Positions 17,370-26,532 of a stretch of 64,000 nucleotides of DNA are shown one piece after another; position 1 is the first letter of the stretch, and each line of letters starts with the position of its first letter. The notes below the pieces were generated by a model. The model had not been told where the DNA came from. It searched no databases and saw only the letters and a list, made by a program, of their open reading frames with translations. The stretch is from SAR202 cluster bacterium bin22 (GTDB taxonomy: Bacteria; Chloroflexota; Dehalococcoidia; Lucifugimonadales; UBA3495): contig MPMM01000019.1 in assembly GCA_002238505.1 (NCBI GenBank), forward strand, positions 1 through 64,000, read 5' to 3'. A program made the translations under genes and the position numbers.

Positions 17370-18425
17370 GTGACAACCCTTTCTTCCCATTCCGGGAATA
17401 CCTACGACGCTCCCTCATCACCATCACGCCTTGAAGTAAAGGACCTGCAAACCTGGTTCTACACCCGTCGGGGCGTGGTGAAAGCCGTGGACGGCGTCAG
17501 CTTCACCCTGGAGCCGGGGGAAACCCTGGGGCTGGTGGGAGAGTCGGGTTCAGGCAAAAGCATTACTTGCCTTTCCATTCTGAGACTGGTACCGGAACCC
17601 GCCGGACGCATAATCGGAGGCGAAGTCTGGCTGGGAGATACCGACCTGCTGCAACAATCTCGCCACGAGATGGAGAAAATACGGGGCCGGCACGTTTCAA
17701 TGGTGCTCCAGGACCCCATGACTTCCCTGAACCCGGTCTTCAACGTGGAAAAGCAGGTAGGGGAAGGCTCCATGTACCACATGGGACTTCACGGGACGGG
17801 CCTTAAGGAACGGGTGCAGCAATTATTGCGGTGGGTGCGCATCCCCGCGCCTGAAGTTAGGGCCAACGACTACCCCCACCAGATGAGCGGAGGCATGCGC
17901 CAGCGAATCGTCGGCGCCATTGCCCTGTCTTCCCAGCCTTCCGTGCTGATAGCCGATGAGCCTACCACTTCTCTCGATGTCACCATCCAGGCCCAGTACC
18001 TCCAATTGCTTAAAGACCTGCAGGAAGAACACCGTTTCTCCATGATTTTCGTTACCCACGATTTCGGAATTGTGGCCAGGGTATGCGACCGTGTGGCCGT
18101 AATGTACGCCGGTCGGATTGTTGAAATGGCCCCAACCCGGGAATTGTTCAGTACGCCCCGTCATCCCTATGCCAGGGCCCTGATTAATTCCCTTCCCGAT
18201 CCGGATACGGAAGTTGAATGGCTTACCACCATCCCGGGTCAGCCACCCTCGCTATACGATCTGCCGCCAGGCTGCCCCTTTGCTCCACGGTGTTCCGAGG
18301 CCATGGATATCTGCACACAACAGTATCCGCCAACCTTTGAGACGGGAATCGCCGACCCCGGAGCCACCGGACCACCCGCCAGCCATACCGCAGCTTGCTG
18401 GCTCTACGGGGATTCGAACAGATGA
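17370..18425 (+). CDS. Oligopeptide-type ABC transporter ATP-binding protein (OppD/DppD-like)
   Basis: This is the first of two ATPases for an Opp/Dpp/nickel-type importer, 351 aa. It has Walker A GLVGESGSGKS, the Q-loop in MVLQDPMTSLNPV, the signature MSGGMRQRI, Walker B VLIADEPTTSLDV and the H-loop VTHDFG. The C-terminal oligopeptide-transporter extension has the Cys cluster CPFAPRCSEAMDIC, which can hold an iron-sulfur cluster in this family. GTG 17370 lacks a clear Shine-Dalgarno sequence. The stop overlaps the next ATG (ATGA). It is the first gene of a D-F-A-B-C ordered operon. Confidence 0.9.
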   Translation: MTTLSSHSGNTYDAPSSPSRLEVKDLQTWFYTRRGVVKAVDGVSFTLEPGETLGLVGESGSGKSITCLSILRLVPEPAGRIIGGEVWLGDTDLLQQSRHEMEKIRGRHVSMVLQDPMTSLNPVFNVEKQVGEGSMYHMGLHGTGLKERVQQLLRWVRIPAPEVRANDYPHQMSGGMRQRIVGAIALSSQPSVLIADEPTTSLDVTIQAQYLQLLKDLQEEHRFSMIFVTHDFGIVARVCDRVAVMYAGRIVEMAPTRELFSTPRHPYARALINSLPDPDTEVEWLTTIPGQPPSLYDLPPGCPFAPRCSEAMDICTQQYPPTFETGIADPGATGPPASHTAACWLYGDSNR

Positions 18426-19459
18426 CCACGGCGGCCGGCAACCAGCAGCCCCTGCTGGACGTGCAGCATGTCCGGAAATATTTCCCGGTAAACAAGGGTG
18501 TGCTTTTCCGCCGGCCGGTGGGCTACATCAAGGCAGTGGACGACGTGGCTTTCTCCATTGCGCCCGGTGAAACCTTCGGTCTGGTGGGAGAGTCGGGCTG
18601 CGGCAAGTCCACGCTGGCCAAGCTGATACTGCTGCTGGAACCTCTTACCGACGGCGAGATAACCTTTGAAGGCCAGGCAGTAACCCGCCTGTCTGGAGAT
18701 CCCCTGAGAAAGTATCGCGGTACCGTGGGGGCTGTCCTCCAGGACCCTTTCAGCTCCCTTTCCCCTAGGATGCGGGTACGGGAGATTGTTGGCGACCCAC
18801 TGACGGTCACTACCGACACCCCCAAACGACAGATTGACGAACGGGTGGCGGAAGTTCTCGACCAGGTAGGTTTGAACCCTGCCTCCGCCTCCAACTATCC
18901 CCACGAGTTCAGCGGGGGGCAGCGCCAGCGCATAGCAATTGCCCGCGCCCTTTCCGCCTTCCCCAGGCTGGTAATTCTCGATGAGCCTGTATCCGCCCTG
19001 GACGCCTCCATACGCGCCCAGATTATCAACTTGCTCAAGGCCCTTCAGCAGGACCTGGGCCTCAGTTATCTGCTTATCGCCCACGACCTGGGCACTGTAC
19101 GGTTCCTCAGCGACCAGGTGGGGGTAATGTACCTGGGTCAGCTGGTTGAGAAGTCCACCTCCAGGCAGGTCTTCACCAACCCGCTCCATCCCTATACCCG
19201 CGCCCTCCTCTCCGCGGCCCTGCCGGTACGGCCGGACGTGCAGCGGGAAGAGGTAGTAATCTCAGGCGAGGTACCCAGTCCCCTGGACCCGCCCTCAGGT
19301 TGCCGGTTTTTCCCCCGCTGCCCAGCGGCCATGCCCATCTGCGAAACAGTGCAACCCCTTCTGGCGCCGGCCGAGGACGGGCACGAGGTGGCCTGTCATC
19401 TCTATCCCACCAGCGTCCCCCAGGGCACTACAGCTGCCGGAAGCAGGGGCGGAGGATAA
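18422..19459 (+). CDS. Oligopeptide-type ABC transporter ATP-binding protein (OppF/DppF-like)
   Basis: This is the second ATPase of the importer, 345 aa, starting at ATG 18422 inside the stop of the upstream gene. It has Walker A GLVGESGCGKST, the Q-loop in VLQDPFSSLSPRM, the signature FSGGQRQRI, Walker B LVILDEPVSALDA and the H-loop IAHD. The C-terminal Cys motif CRFFPRCPAAMPIC matches the OppF extension. It is expected to dimerise with the preceding subunit. Confidence 0.9.
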   Translation: MTTAAGNQQPLLDVQHVRKYFPVNKGVLFRRPVGYIKAVDDVAFSIAPGETFGLVGESGCGKSTLAKLILLLEPLTDGEITFEGQAVTRLSGDPLRKYRGTVGAVLQDPFSSLSPRMRVREIVGDPLTVTTDTPKRQIDERVAEVLDQVGLNPASASNYPHEFSGGQRQRIAIARALSAFPRLVILDEPVSALDASIRAQIINLLKALQQDLGLSYLLIAHDLGTVRFLSDQVGVMYLGQLVEKSTSRQVFTNPLHPYTRALLSAALPVRPDVQREEVVISGEVPSPLDPPSGCRFFPRCPAAMPICETVQPLLAPAEDGHEVACHLYPTSVPQGTTAAGSRGGG

Positions 19460-19465
19460 TTTCGC

Positions 19466-19495
19466 TTGCGCCTTAACCCGCGCGTTGCTTATATT
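19466..19495 (+). promoter_or_regulatory. Possible internal promoter before the binding-protein gene
   Basis: TTGCGC (19466-19471) and TATATT (19490-19495) are spaced by 18 bases. Binding proteins are usually needed in excess, so an extra promoter here is plausible but unproven. Confidence 0.3.
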
Positions 19496-19570
19496 TGCCC
19501 TTAACCAGGTCATACTCCGCCGGGAATAGCCCCGGCCAGCGTTCAATAATCAAAGAGAGAGGCTATTGAT

Positions 19571-21439
19571 ATGAAAACTGGAAGATTGCTCCGGCTGGTG
19601 GCGACTTGCATATCGCTGATGCTTCTGGCCACCGTAGCCGTTGGTTGTGGCAGTTCGGCCAACCCCACCCAGGCGCCGCCTCCTGCAGCCTCTGAACCTG
19701 CTGCAGCCGCAGCCCCCGCCGCGCCCGCCGCCGCTGAGCCGGCCGCGCCCGCCGCTGACCCGGCGCCGCCTGCCCCTTCTGGCCAGGAGACGATGACTGA
19801 AGCTGAACCAACCGAGGCGCCGGCTGAATCCCAGGCGCCGGTTCCGGCAGCGGCGTCCGCGCAAGAAGGCAGCGTCACCGCCGAGCCCACGGCCGTACCC
19901 GAACCCGCGGACTCCGTCCGAGTGCCCGAAGGCATTCTGACTGTGTCCGAGTTCGATTACGACACCGAGTCATGGCTGCCCTGGGAAGGCGTTACCCAGC
20001 GATTCTACTGGGAGCGGGTGATGGAAACCCTGCTGCTGCTGGATCCGGTAACCTGGGAGTTCAAGCCGGGCCTGGCCCAGGAGTGGTCGCTTTCCGATGA
20101 CGGCCATACCGTCACCTATCATCTCCAGGAAGGCGTACAGTTCCACGGAGGCTATGGTGAGTTCACCGCCTCCGACGCCGCGTACAGCCTCGACCAGTGG
20201 CTGTACAACGAAGAGTCCACCCACCCGTCGGTGGCCGCCCAGTTGCAGGCCGCACCCGAGGTACGGGCGCTGGACACCTACACGGTACAGGTGGAATACA
20301 CCAAGAACCCCTTCCTGACTGCCTTCATGGACCTTTCCTCCGGCAATAACGGAACGGGCATGATGTCCCGCGACTTTGTTGACGAAGTTGGCCTGGACGG
20401 CGCCCGCCGCGAGGCCATTGGCACCGGCCCCTACGAATTCGTGGAACACAAACTGGGCGAGTCCATGGAGGTCGAGGCCACCGAAGACCGGCACTGGCGC
20501 ATAGTTCCCCAGTGGAAGACTATAAAGTTCCGGATTACACCCGAAGCTTCAACCCGCCTGGCCCAGGTTTTGACCGGTGAGGTGGATATCGCCCTGCTGC
20601 CCGGGTCCTTCAAGCGGCAGGCGGAAGCGGCCGATGTCCGCACCATCCTCAACCCCGGTGTTGCGGGAGTATTCATCGTGCCCGTGGTTTACATTCCAGG
20701 CACCACCGGCATAGACGCGCCCGACCCCAACAACCCCAACGCCGACCCCACTTTCCGGGAAGCCTTGAGCCTCGCCATTAACCGGCAGGAACTGGCCGAC
20801 GTTGTCTTCGCAGGCGGCGCCGTGCCCACCGGCATAACCGACCTGTCTCCCATTTCGCTGGGCTACGACGCCCGATGGGAAGAGCCCGACCCCTATGACC
20901 TGGAGCGCGCAAAGCAGTTGCTGGAGGAGTCGGGCAAGGCTGGCTTGACCTTCGAGTTCCAGCAGCGGCCCCTGGGCGGTATCCCTGAAGGACCCCAGCT
21001 GGCCGAAGCCATTGCCGGCATGTGGGAAGCCGCGGGCCTGGACGTGGAGTTGAAGCTGAACCTGCAGGGCAGCGCTCACTCAGCCATGCGCAGAGCCAGG
21101 GAACTGGAAGGCAAAATCTGGCTGATGCGCCTGGGCCACCTGACCGACACTACCAGGCGGCTGATCTCCCAGTATCGCTGCACGGCGGAGCGTACAGCCC
21201 TATTTGCCTGCAATACGGAACTGGAAGCCCTTACGCCGCAGATCCAGGCCTCAACCAACCTGGAGGAAAAGGATAAGCTCATTCGCGAAGCCTACGGGAT
21301 ACTCCTGGACGAGCGCACGGTTATACCCGTTGTCCAGACCGCCAGCCTCTACGCCATCGGGCCTAGGGTTGGCAGTTGGTCTCCCCGGCTGGGCGAGCGC
21401 TTCACCACTGAACTGGAAAGCGTAGGACACGCCAACTAG
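19571..21439 (+). CDS. Extracellular solute-binding protein family 5 (DppA/OppA-like lipoprotein)
   Basis: This is the ligand-binding lipoprotein of the importer, 622 aa. The signal peptide ends in the lipobox VAVGC. An unusually long Ala/Pro/Glu linker (about residues 33-115) follows, then the SBP_bac_5 domain. That domain includes PGLAQEWSLSDDGHTVTYHL, VQFHGGYGEFTASDAAYSLD and the C-terminal region with RTVIPVVQTASLYAIG. GAGAGAGG lies upstream of the ATG. The ligand (peptide, opine, metal chelate or other) cannot be read. It lies between the ATPase and permease genes. Confidence 0.9.
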   Translation: MKTGRLLRLVATCISLMLLATVAVGCGSSANPTQAPPPAASEPAAAAAPAAPAAAEPAAPAADPAPPAPSGQETMTEAEPTEAPAESQAPVPAAASAQEGSVTAEPTAVPEPADSVRVPEGILTVSEFDYDTESWLPWEGVTQRFYWERVMETLLLLDPVTWEFKPGLAQEWSLSDDGHTVTYHLQEGVQFHGGYGEFTASDAAYSLDQWLYNEESTHPSVAAQLQAAPEVRALDTYTVQVEYTKNPFLTAFMDLSSGNNGTGMMSRDFVDEVGLDGARREAIGTGPYEFVEHKLGESMEVEATEDRHWRIVPQWKTIKFRITPEASTRLAQVLTGEVDIALLPGSFKRQAEAADVRTILNPGVAGVFIVPVVYIPGTTGIDAPDPNNPNADPTFREALSLAINRQELADVVFAGGAVPTGITDLSPISLGYDARWEEPDPYDLERAKQLLEESGKAGLTFEFQQRPLGGIPEGPQLAEAIAGMWEAAGLDVELKLNLQGSAHSAMRRARELEGKIWLMRLGHLTDTTRRLISQYRCTAERTALFACNTELEALTPQIQASTNLEEKDKLIREAYGILLDERTVIPVVQTASLYAIGPRVGSWSPRLGERFTTELESVGHAN

Positions 21440-21533
21440 AGCAGATCTCAATTGACCCTCTGCGCCCCTGTCCGGAGTTCAGGCTCCGCCACAGGGACGC
21501 GGAGGCGTTTTCTCCCCAAGGATGCAGTCCTGA

Positions 21534-22451
21534 ATGCGTAGATACATACTGGCCCGCTTCGTCCAGGCTCTGGTAAGCATGTTTGCCCTCAGCCTGATTG
21601 TCTTCTTCCTGGCCCGCCTGACCGGCGACCCCAGGGATGTGCTGCTGGGTGACGACTACTCCCAGGAGCAGTGGGACAAAATGGGCGAACTGTGGAGCCT
21701 GGACGAACCCATCTACGTCCAGTACGCCATTTTCCTCAGGAACGCGAGCACGGGCAACTTCGGCGAGTCCATATTCTGGAAAGAACCGGCGGTGGAAATG
21801 CTGGCCCGGCGCATTCCGGCCACGGTCCAGTTGACCATTACCGCCTTGTCTCTGAGCGTAATCATAGCAATACCCATGGGGGTGCTGTCCGCCGTCAAGA
21901 GGGACACCTGGATAGACTACGCGGGCAAGACCATCGCCATGCTGGGTCAGTCAGTGCCTGCCTTCTGGCTGGGCATCATTCTCATCTGGGTATTTGCCGT
22001 TTCCTGGAGCCTGCTGCCCACTTCCGGCCGTGACGGACCCCTCCACTATGTGCTGCCTTCGGTCACCCTGGGTTGGTTCACCGTGGCCGGCATCATGCGG
22101 ATTACCCGCTCGGCCATGCTGGATGTGCTGGACAGTGAATACATCAAGCTCGCCCGCGTTAAGGGCGTCCCGGAGAACGTAGTCATCTGGAACCACGCCC
22201 TGCGCAACGCGGCCATTCCAGTGGTAACTTTCCTGGGGCTAATCCTGGGCAACTTCCTGACCGGATTCGTGGTGGTTGAGACCATCTTTTCGTGGCCGGG
22301 AGTTGGCCTGCTGGCCATCCGAGGCATTCAGTCCAACGACTTTGCCATAATCCAGACGGTAGTGATGTTTGGCGGCCTGCTGTTCATCACCATCAACTTC
22401 CTGGTGGACATCTTTTACGGGTACCTCGACCCGCGGATACGCTACGAATGA
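21534..22451 (+). CDS. ABC transporter permease (DppB-like)
   Basis: This is an inner-membrane permease of 305 aa with six membrane segments. The N-terminus MRRYILARFVQALVSMFALS and the early loop GDPRDVLLGDDYSQEQ are typical of DppB/OppB. The EAA-type coupling loop is EYIKLARVKGVPENVVIWNH. The end VDIFYGYLDPRIRYE is diagnostic of the family. AAGGATG precedes the ATG. Confidence 0.9.
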   Translation: MRRYILARFVQALVSMFALSLIVFFLARLTGDPRDVLLGDDYSQEQWDKMGELWSLDEPIYVQYAIFLRNASTGNFGESIFWKEPAVEMLARRIPATVQLTITALSLSVIIAIPMGVLSAVKRDTWIDYAGKTIAMLGQSVPAFWLGIILIWVFAVSWSLLPTSGRDGPLHYVLPSVTLGWFTVAGIMRITRSAMLDVLDSEYIKLARVKGVPENVVIWNHALRNAAIPVVTFLGLILGNFLTGFVVVETIFSWPGVGLLAIRGIQSNDFAIIQTVVMFGGLLFITINFLVDIFYGYLDPRIRYE

Positions 22452-22499
22452 CCACACCGACACTCGCTCTCTGGCACGTAACCCGATCCAGCGCTGCGG

Positions 22500-23399
22500 A
22501 TGAGAACATTGGCTGACACGGGAACCACCACTCGACTGGTCAGGGCCCGCCAGGTCGGCGGGTTATGGCGTCTGTTCCGAAAGGCTCCCCTGATACCGGC
22601 AGTAATACTGCTCGCGGTGGTTATATCCGCCGTTTTCGCTCGTTTCCTGGCCCCCGAGGCGCCAACTTTCGGTAATCTGTCCGATGCCTTCATACCCCCG
22701 GCCTGGGTGGAAGGAGGAAGCTCGGCTCACCTGCTGGGCACCGACAGCCTGGGTCGCGACGTTTACAGTCGCATCGTTTACGGGGCACGGGTCTCGCTGA
22801 TCGTGTCCATCTTCGCCATATTCATCGCCGGCAGCATCGGAACCGTAATGGGCCTGGCTTCCGGCTACTTTGGTGGCCGCGTGGACGGGGTGATAATGCG
22901 TCTCGTGGACATTGCCCTGGCCCTGCCAACCATCCTGATGGCCCTGGTGCTGGTGGCGGTCCTGCAGCCCGGCGTCGCCACTGTAATAATCGTCATCGGC
23001 TGCCTCAATTGGGCCAACTACGCCCGCCAGATCCGGGGCGAGGTACTGTCCGTCAAGGAGCGGGACTTCGTAATCCTGGCTCGCTCCATAGGGTCATCTC
23101 CGGCACGAATCATGTCCCGCCACATCCTGCCCAACGTTTTCAACACCATCATAGTTCTTGCCACGCTCCAGGTGGGTTCCGTAATTCTGCTGGAAGCAAC
23201 CCTGAGCTTCCTGGGGCTGGGCGTGCCGCCACCCGAACCTTCCTGGGGACAGATGGTAGCGGAAGGACGCGGCTTCATCGTGGTAGCCTGGTGGATGGCC
23301 CTCTTCCCCGGCGTGGCGATTATGCTCACCGTCCTTTCAATGAACCTGATGGGAGACTGGCTCAGGGACTTGCTGGACCCCCGTCTCAGACAAATCTAG
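22500..23399 (+). CDS. ABC transporter permease (DppC-like)
   Basis: This is the second permease of the importer, 299 aa. It has the family opening helix, the block HLLGTDSLGRDVYSRIVYGA, the EAA loop DFVILARSIGSSPARIMSRH and the standard C-terminus LMGDWLRDLLDPRLRQI. The Shine-Dalgarno sequence is weak, so the exact start is uncertain. It is the last gene of the operon. Confidence 0.9.
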   Translation: MRTLADTGTTTRLVRARQVGGLWRLFRKAPLIPAVILLAVVISAVFARFLAPEAPTFGNLSDAFIPPAWVEGGSSAHLLGTDSLGRDVYSRIVYGARVSLIVSIFAIFIAGSIGTVMGLASGYFGGRVDGVIMRLVDIALALPTILMALVLVAVLQPGVATVIIVIGCLNWANYARQIRGEVLSVKERDFVILARSIGSSPARIMSRHILPNVFNTIIVLATLQVGSVILLEATLSFLGLGVPPPEPSWGQMVAEGRGFIVVAWWMALFPGVAIMLTVLSMNLMGDWLRDLLDPRLRQI

Positions 23400-23502
23400 A
23401 ACCTTTGGCGTATGCCCAACGGTTGCCGCGCGCCCCGGGCCCGCGCCTTTTGGTATATTATCCAGGCCCAATCCAAAATCCGGAAAATAACGGAGCGTCC
23501 TT

Positions 23503-24513
23503 ATGGCCCAGTCTCAACCAGCCCGCATTGATTCTCATGCCCACATTGTGCCCCCTTCGCTGATCGACGAGGCCCGAAAGTCCGGAGGCTCTCTGGGAGT
23601 GTCCGTGGAAGACACCGACCGGGGCCCCGCCCTGCAGTTCGATGGCCTGGTCCACCTCCGGCCCGTCGGCGGCTTGGCCCGCCTGGAACCCCGGCTGGAA
23701 TGGCTGGATCAACAGGGCCTGGGCATGCAGATTATCGGTTCCTGGCTGGACATCCAGGGCTACACCCTTCCCGCCGACCATGCCGCCACCTGGGCGCGCC
23801 TGTTTAACGAGCATTTGTCGGGATTAGTTCAGGCCAATCCGGACAGATTTGCCGCCCTGGCCACCGTACCGGTACAGGACGGAACCCTGGCAGCCCGCGA
23901 ACTGGAGTACGCCGTAAAGGAACTGGGGATGCTGGGGGCAATGCTGGCCACCGACCCGATGGAGCAGGACCTGGCCAAGGACACCTTCGAACCCTTCTGG
24001 GACGCGGCCGAGGAACTGGGCGTTCCCCTGGTCATGCATCCGCCCACCCACGGCTTCGGCGCCAGTATCCGGCCATCTTACTTGGCCTTTTCGCTGGGCC
24101 GCACCCTGGACACCACCATCACCATGGCCAAGCTGATCCTCGGAGGCCTCCTGGACCGGCACCCCAACCTGCGAATGATGCTGGTTCACGGCGGCGGCTA
24201 CCTTCCCTACCAGGCCGCCCGCATTGACAATGGCTACCGCAGCGGCGCCGGACGCCCCGTGGACCTGCAACGCGACAAGCCCTCCGACTACCTACCCCTG
24301 CTGTATTACGACAACGTTGGCGTGTCGGCCCCTGCCGTCCGCATGATGCACGATATTGCCGGTACCGAACACCTGCTGCTGGGCTCCGATTACGTCTTCG
24401 CCGGCTCGCAATCCTCCATATCAGCAAACATCGAGGAAGCCGGCTTCTCCACGGAGCAGGTGGACCTGATCAGTTGCGGCAACGCCAGAAAGCTCTTCTG
24501 GAACGAAGGCTAG
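23503..24513 (+). CDS. Amidohydrolase family 2 (ACMSD-like decarboxylase/hydrolase)
   Basis: This is a metal-dependent TIM-barrel enzyme of 336 aa related to aminocarboxymuconate-semialdehyde decarboxylase. Metal ligands are visible: HAH in RIDSHAHIVPP, His in VPLVMHPPTHGFG, His in MMLVHGGGYLPYQ and Asp in LLLGSDYVFAG. Family members decarboxylate or hydrolyse aromatic-derived acids. It follows the importer operon by about 100 bases on the same strand, so it may act on the imported compound, which is inference. Confidence 0.85.
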   Translation: MAQSQPARIDSHAHIVPPSLIDEARKSGGSLGVSVEDTDRGPALQFDGLVHLRPVGGLARLEPRLEWLDQQGLGMQIIGSWLDIQGYTLPADHAATWARLFNEHLSGLVQANPDRFAALATVPVQDGTLAARELEYAVKELGMLGAMLATDPMEQDLAKDTFEPFWDAAEELGVPLVMHPPTHGFGASIRPSYLAFSLGRTLDTTITMAKLILGGLLDRHPNLRMMLVHGGGYLPYQAARIDNGYRSGAGRPVDLQRDKPSDYLPLLYYDNVGVSAPAVRMMHDIAGTEHLLLGSDYVFAGSQSSISANIEEAGFSTEQVDLISCGNARKLFWNEG

Positions 24514-24600
24514 TACGGGCCCGACGGCCACGAGCGGTGCAGGACGCCATCCCCGACGGCAGGGTCTAAGAATCCAACTTTTCTTGAAGCGATTTCAAAA

Positions 24601-24640
24601 TCCCTTCCCACTTGACGGGGGAAGGTCAGGATGGGGGTGA
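24601..24640. repeat. Hairpin repeat, CCCTTCCC...GGGGGAAGG family, copy 1
   Basis: TCCCTTCCC faces GGGGGAAGG across a short loop, then GTCAGGATGGGGGTGA follows. Related copies lie at 31883, 50285 and 56747, all between genes. Confidence 0.65.
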
Positions 24641-24705
24641 CCCATTGCGGAAGTCGCTTGTCCATTGGCATCCGACGAAGCGGCGGCCCATTTCTGAAAC
24701 AGCTG

Positions 24706-25524
24706 CTAAGTCCCGATTCGCACCGGATCTACCGCGTCGCGCACCGAACGGATAATGGACAGGGCGGTCAGTCGGCCGGTCTTGGGGTTTTCCGAGGGTA
24801 TGTTTTCAATATGCACCCTCAGCAGACCGAACTCACCCTCCACCGTAATGTCGTGGCAGTTGCGGCTCAGCGACGGGTCTGCGACTATCCGGACCATTGT
24901 CCGGTCAGGGCCTATGCCCGCCAGGCTTACCGCCGCAGACACGTTCAGGTTCGACGGAAACCCGCGCACCGCCTCCCTGGCAGGGCCGAAAAACACTTCC
25001 TGCGCTTCGGTAAACCGGGCGACCGGAATCTCGTTCTCCACCAGGTAGGGGGCTCCTTCCAGGGCTTCAACCGGTTTGCGGGAGACCATTTCCACCCGGT
25101 CCACCCGCCCCTGGCAGGCAGACTTTATCCCGTCCAGGCCCGCTATGGCTCCCGAGGGGGCGTAGAGACGGCAACCCGTTGCCCGGGCCTTCTCCATAAT
25201 TTCCGGATACTCCAACAGCGCCCCAATGCTTATGACCATCAGGTCTTTCCCCGCCCCAAAGGCCGCCTCGGCCAAAGCGGGGACCACATGCCCGCCCGCT
25301 GTTTCCACCAGCAGCGATGAGCGTTCCACCAGTTCCGGCAACTCCAGGTATGGCGGCGCTACATCAAGAGTGGACAGAAACTCCCGCGCGGTGGAGGATG
25401 TCCGGCTGGTGACACCGGCGACCGGTACCCCCAGGTCTCCCGTGTCCCCCGCCCGGATCAGGGCCCGCCCAATAGCCCCGCAACCTACAATTCCTACAGC
25501 ATCAGTCCCTGCGGCATTAGTCAT
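24706..25524 (-). CDS. nadX: L-aspartate dehydrogenase
   Basis: This is an NAD(P)-dependent dehydrogenase of 272 aa. The N-terminal Rossmann motif is VGIVGCGAIGRALI. The central region DLMVISIGALLE and the LYAPSGAIAGLDGIKSA block are characteristic of aspartate dehydrogenase/NadX. NCHDITVEGEFG provides the conserved catalytic His. It oxidises aspartate to iminoaspartate, which feeds NAD synthesis or amino-acid breakdown. No nadA or nadC is adjacent, so a catabolic or amine-dehydrogenase role with the flanking transport genes is also possible. Confidence 0.85.
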   Translation of the reverse strand: MTNAAGTDAVGIVGCGAIGRALIRAGDTGDLGVPVAGVTSRTSSTAREFLSTLDVAPPYLELPELVERSSLLVETAGGHVVPALAEAAFGAGKDLMVISIGALLEYPEIMEKARATGCRLYAPSGAIAGLDGIKSACQGRVDRVEMVSRKPVEALEGAPYLVENEIPVARFTEAQEVFFGPAREAVRGFPSNLNVSAAVSLAGIGPDRTMVRIVADPSLSRNCHDITVEGEFGLLRVHIENIPSENPKTGRLTALSIIRSVRDAVDPVRIGT

Positions 25525-25599
25525 CGGTCTGCCTCCGCCCCAACTCTACCACAATGACAGTGCGAACTTCCCTGCGGTACCGACCCTGCTCCCCCTGCG

Positions 25600-25692
25600 C
25601 CATGATCCCTCTCGGTTTGGCAGCGTTTCGCATCCGGCGGTTCGGCAGGAAAACTGGCAGGGGCAGGCCTGCTTGTCCGCCCTTGTATCATG
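25600..25692. repeat. Diverged third copy of the ~101-bp repeat
   Basis: The segment TTTGGCAGCGTTTCGCATC to GGGGCAGGCCTGCTTGTCCG parallels the tandem copies at 9401-9605, including the terminal hairpin in altered form. Confidence 0.55.
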
Positions 25693-25736
25693 GCAATACT
25701 GCCTGAATCGGAACCCTGCCTACCGGTCTTGCCTGT

Positions 25737-25766
25737 TCGACAAGACAAGCGGCGAGGTGGCATAAT
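25737..25766 (+). promoter_or_regulatory. Possible promoter for the VOC gene
   Basis: TCGACA (25737-25742) and CATAAT (25761-25766) are spaced by 18 bases and lie about 35 bases before the ATG. Confidence 0.4.
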
Positions 25767-25799
25767 AGGCCTACTCAAGGTGTACTAAAGGAGTTGAAC

Positions 25800-26357
25800 A
25801 TGTCAGCCAGAGTCAATGGATTGGGTCACGTCGGTTTTTACGTTAAGGACATTGAGGTCATGAAGGAATTCTACGGGAACTTCATGGGCATGAAACTTAC
25901 CAAGGTCGGCCCGCTGGGAGCTTTCTTCAGCGCAGATCCGGAGGGCGTTGACCACGAAATCGCCCTAATCAACGGCCGCCAGTCCATGGAAGATCCCCAG
26001 TGGATCCAGCAGATTTCCATGCGCGTGGACTCCCTCGACGACCTGCGCGATTTCAAGCGCCGCATCCTCGAGCGCGGCTATCAGCTTGACCGCATCGTCA
26101 CCCACGCCAGCGCCATCGGCTGCTATTTCCGCGACCCCGAAAACAACCCCACCGAGGTGTTCTGGCTCACCGGATACACTTCCTGGGCCCAGATCGGCAT
26201 TCCCATCGACATCGACCAGTCCGACGAGCAGGTAATGGAAGATATTCGCCGGTCCTACGATGTCGCCAAGGACGTGGAAATGGGCAAGACTCCCACCCCG
26301 GAAACGGCCCAGGCCATCCGCGACCTCGGCGCCTCCGTCATGGCCGGAAGCCGCTAA
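25800..26357 (+). CDS. VOC-family (glyoxalase/extradiol-dioxygenase fold) protein
   Basis: This is a 185-aa protein starting at ATG 25800 with AAAGGAG before it. The opening GLGHVGFYVKDIEVMKEFYG and the later FRDPENNPTEVFWLTGY are the two hallmark halves of the vicinal-oxygen-chelate fold. His in GHVGF, His in VDHEIAL and Glu in PTEVFW are plausible metal ligands. A helical tail of about 50 residues extends past the VOC core, a pattern seen in extradiol-dioxygenase-like members. Enzyme activity is not determinable. Confidence 0.8.
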   Translation: MSARVNGLGHVGFYVKDIEVMKEFYGNFMGMKLTKVGPLGAFFSADPEGVDHEIALINGRQSMEDPQWIQQISMRVDSLDDLRDFKRRILERGYQLDRIVTHASAIGCYFRDPENNPTEVFWLTGYTSWAQIGIPIDIDQSDEQVMEDIRRSYDVAKDVEMGKTPTPETAQAIRDLGASVMAGSR

Positions 26358-26415
26358 CCCGCCAACATCGGGTTCATCGCCGTCCCTCCTGAACGCAGGG
26401 ACAGGATAATAAACT

Positions 26416-26447
26416 CAGGGGCGCACGGCCGTGCGCCCCTGATGCTT
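26416..26447. terminator. Perfect 26-bp palindrome between convergent genes
   Basis: CAGGGGCGCACGG is followed by its exact reverse complement (26416-26441), then a T-containing tail (CTTTTA). It lies between the convergent VOC and MFS genes. The same core recurs at 29624, so it is both a repeat and a likely terminator. Confidence 0.65.
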
Positions 26448-26532
26448 TTACCCCATAGCAGGCAATCACCAGTATCTACCCCAATAATTCCGGACTACGC
26501 AGGGGCAGACCTGCGTTTCTGGCCTTCGGCGG

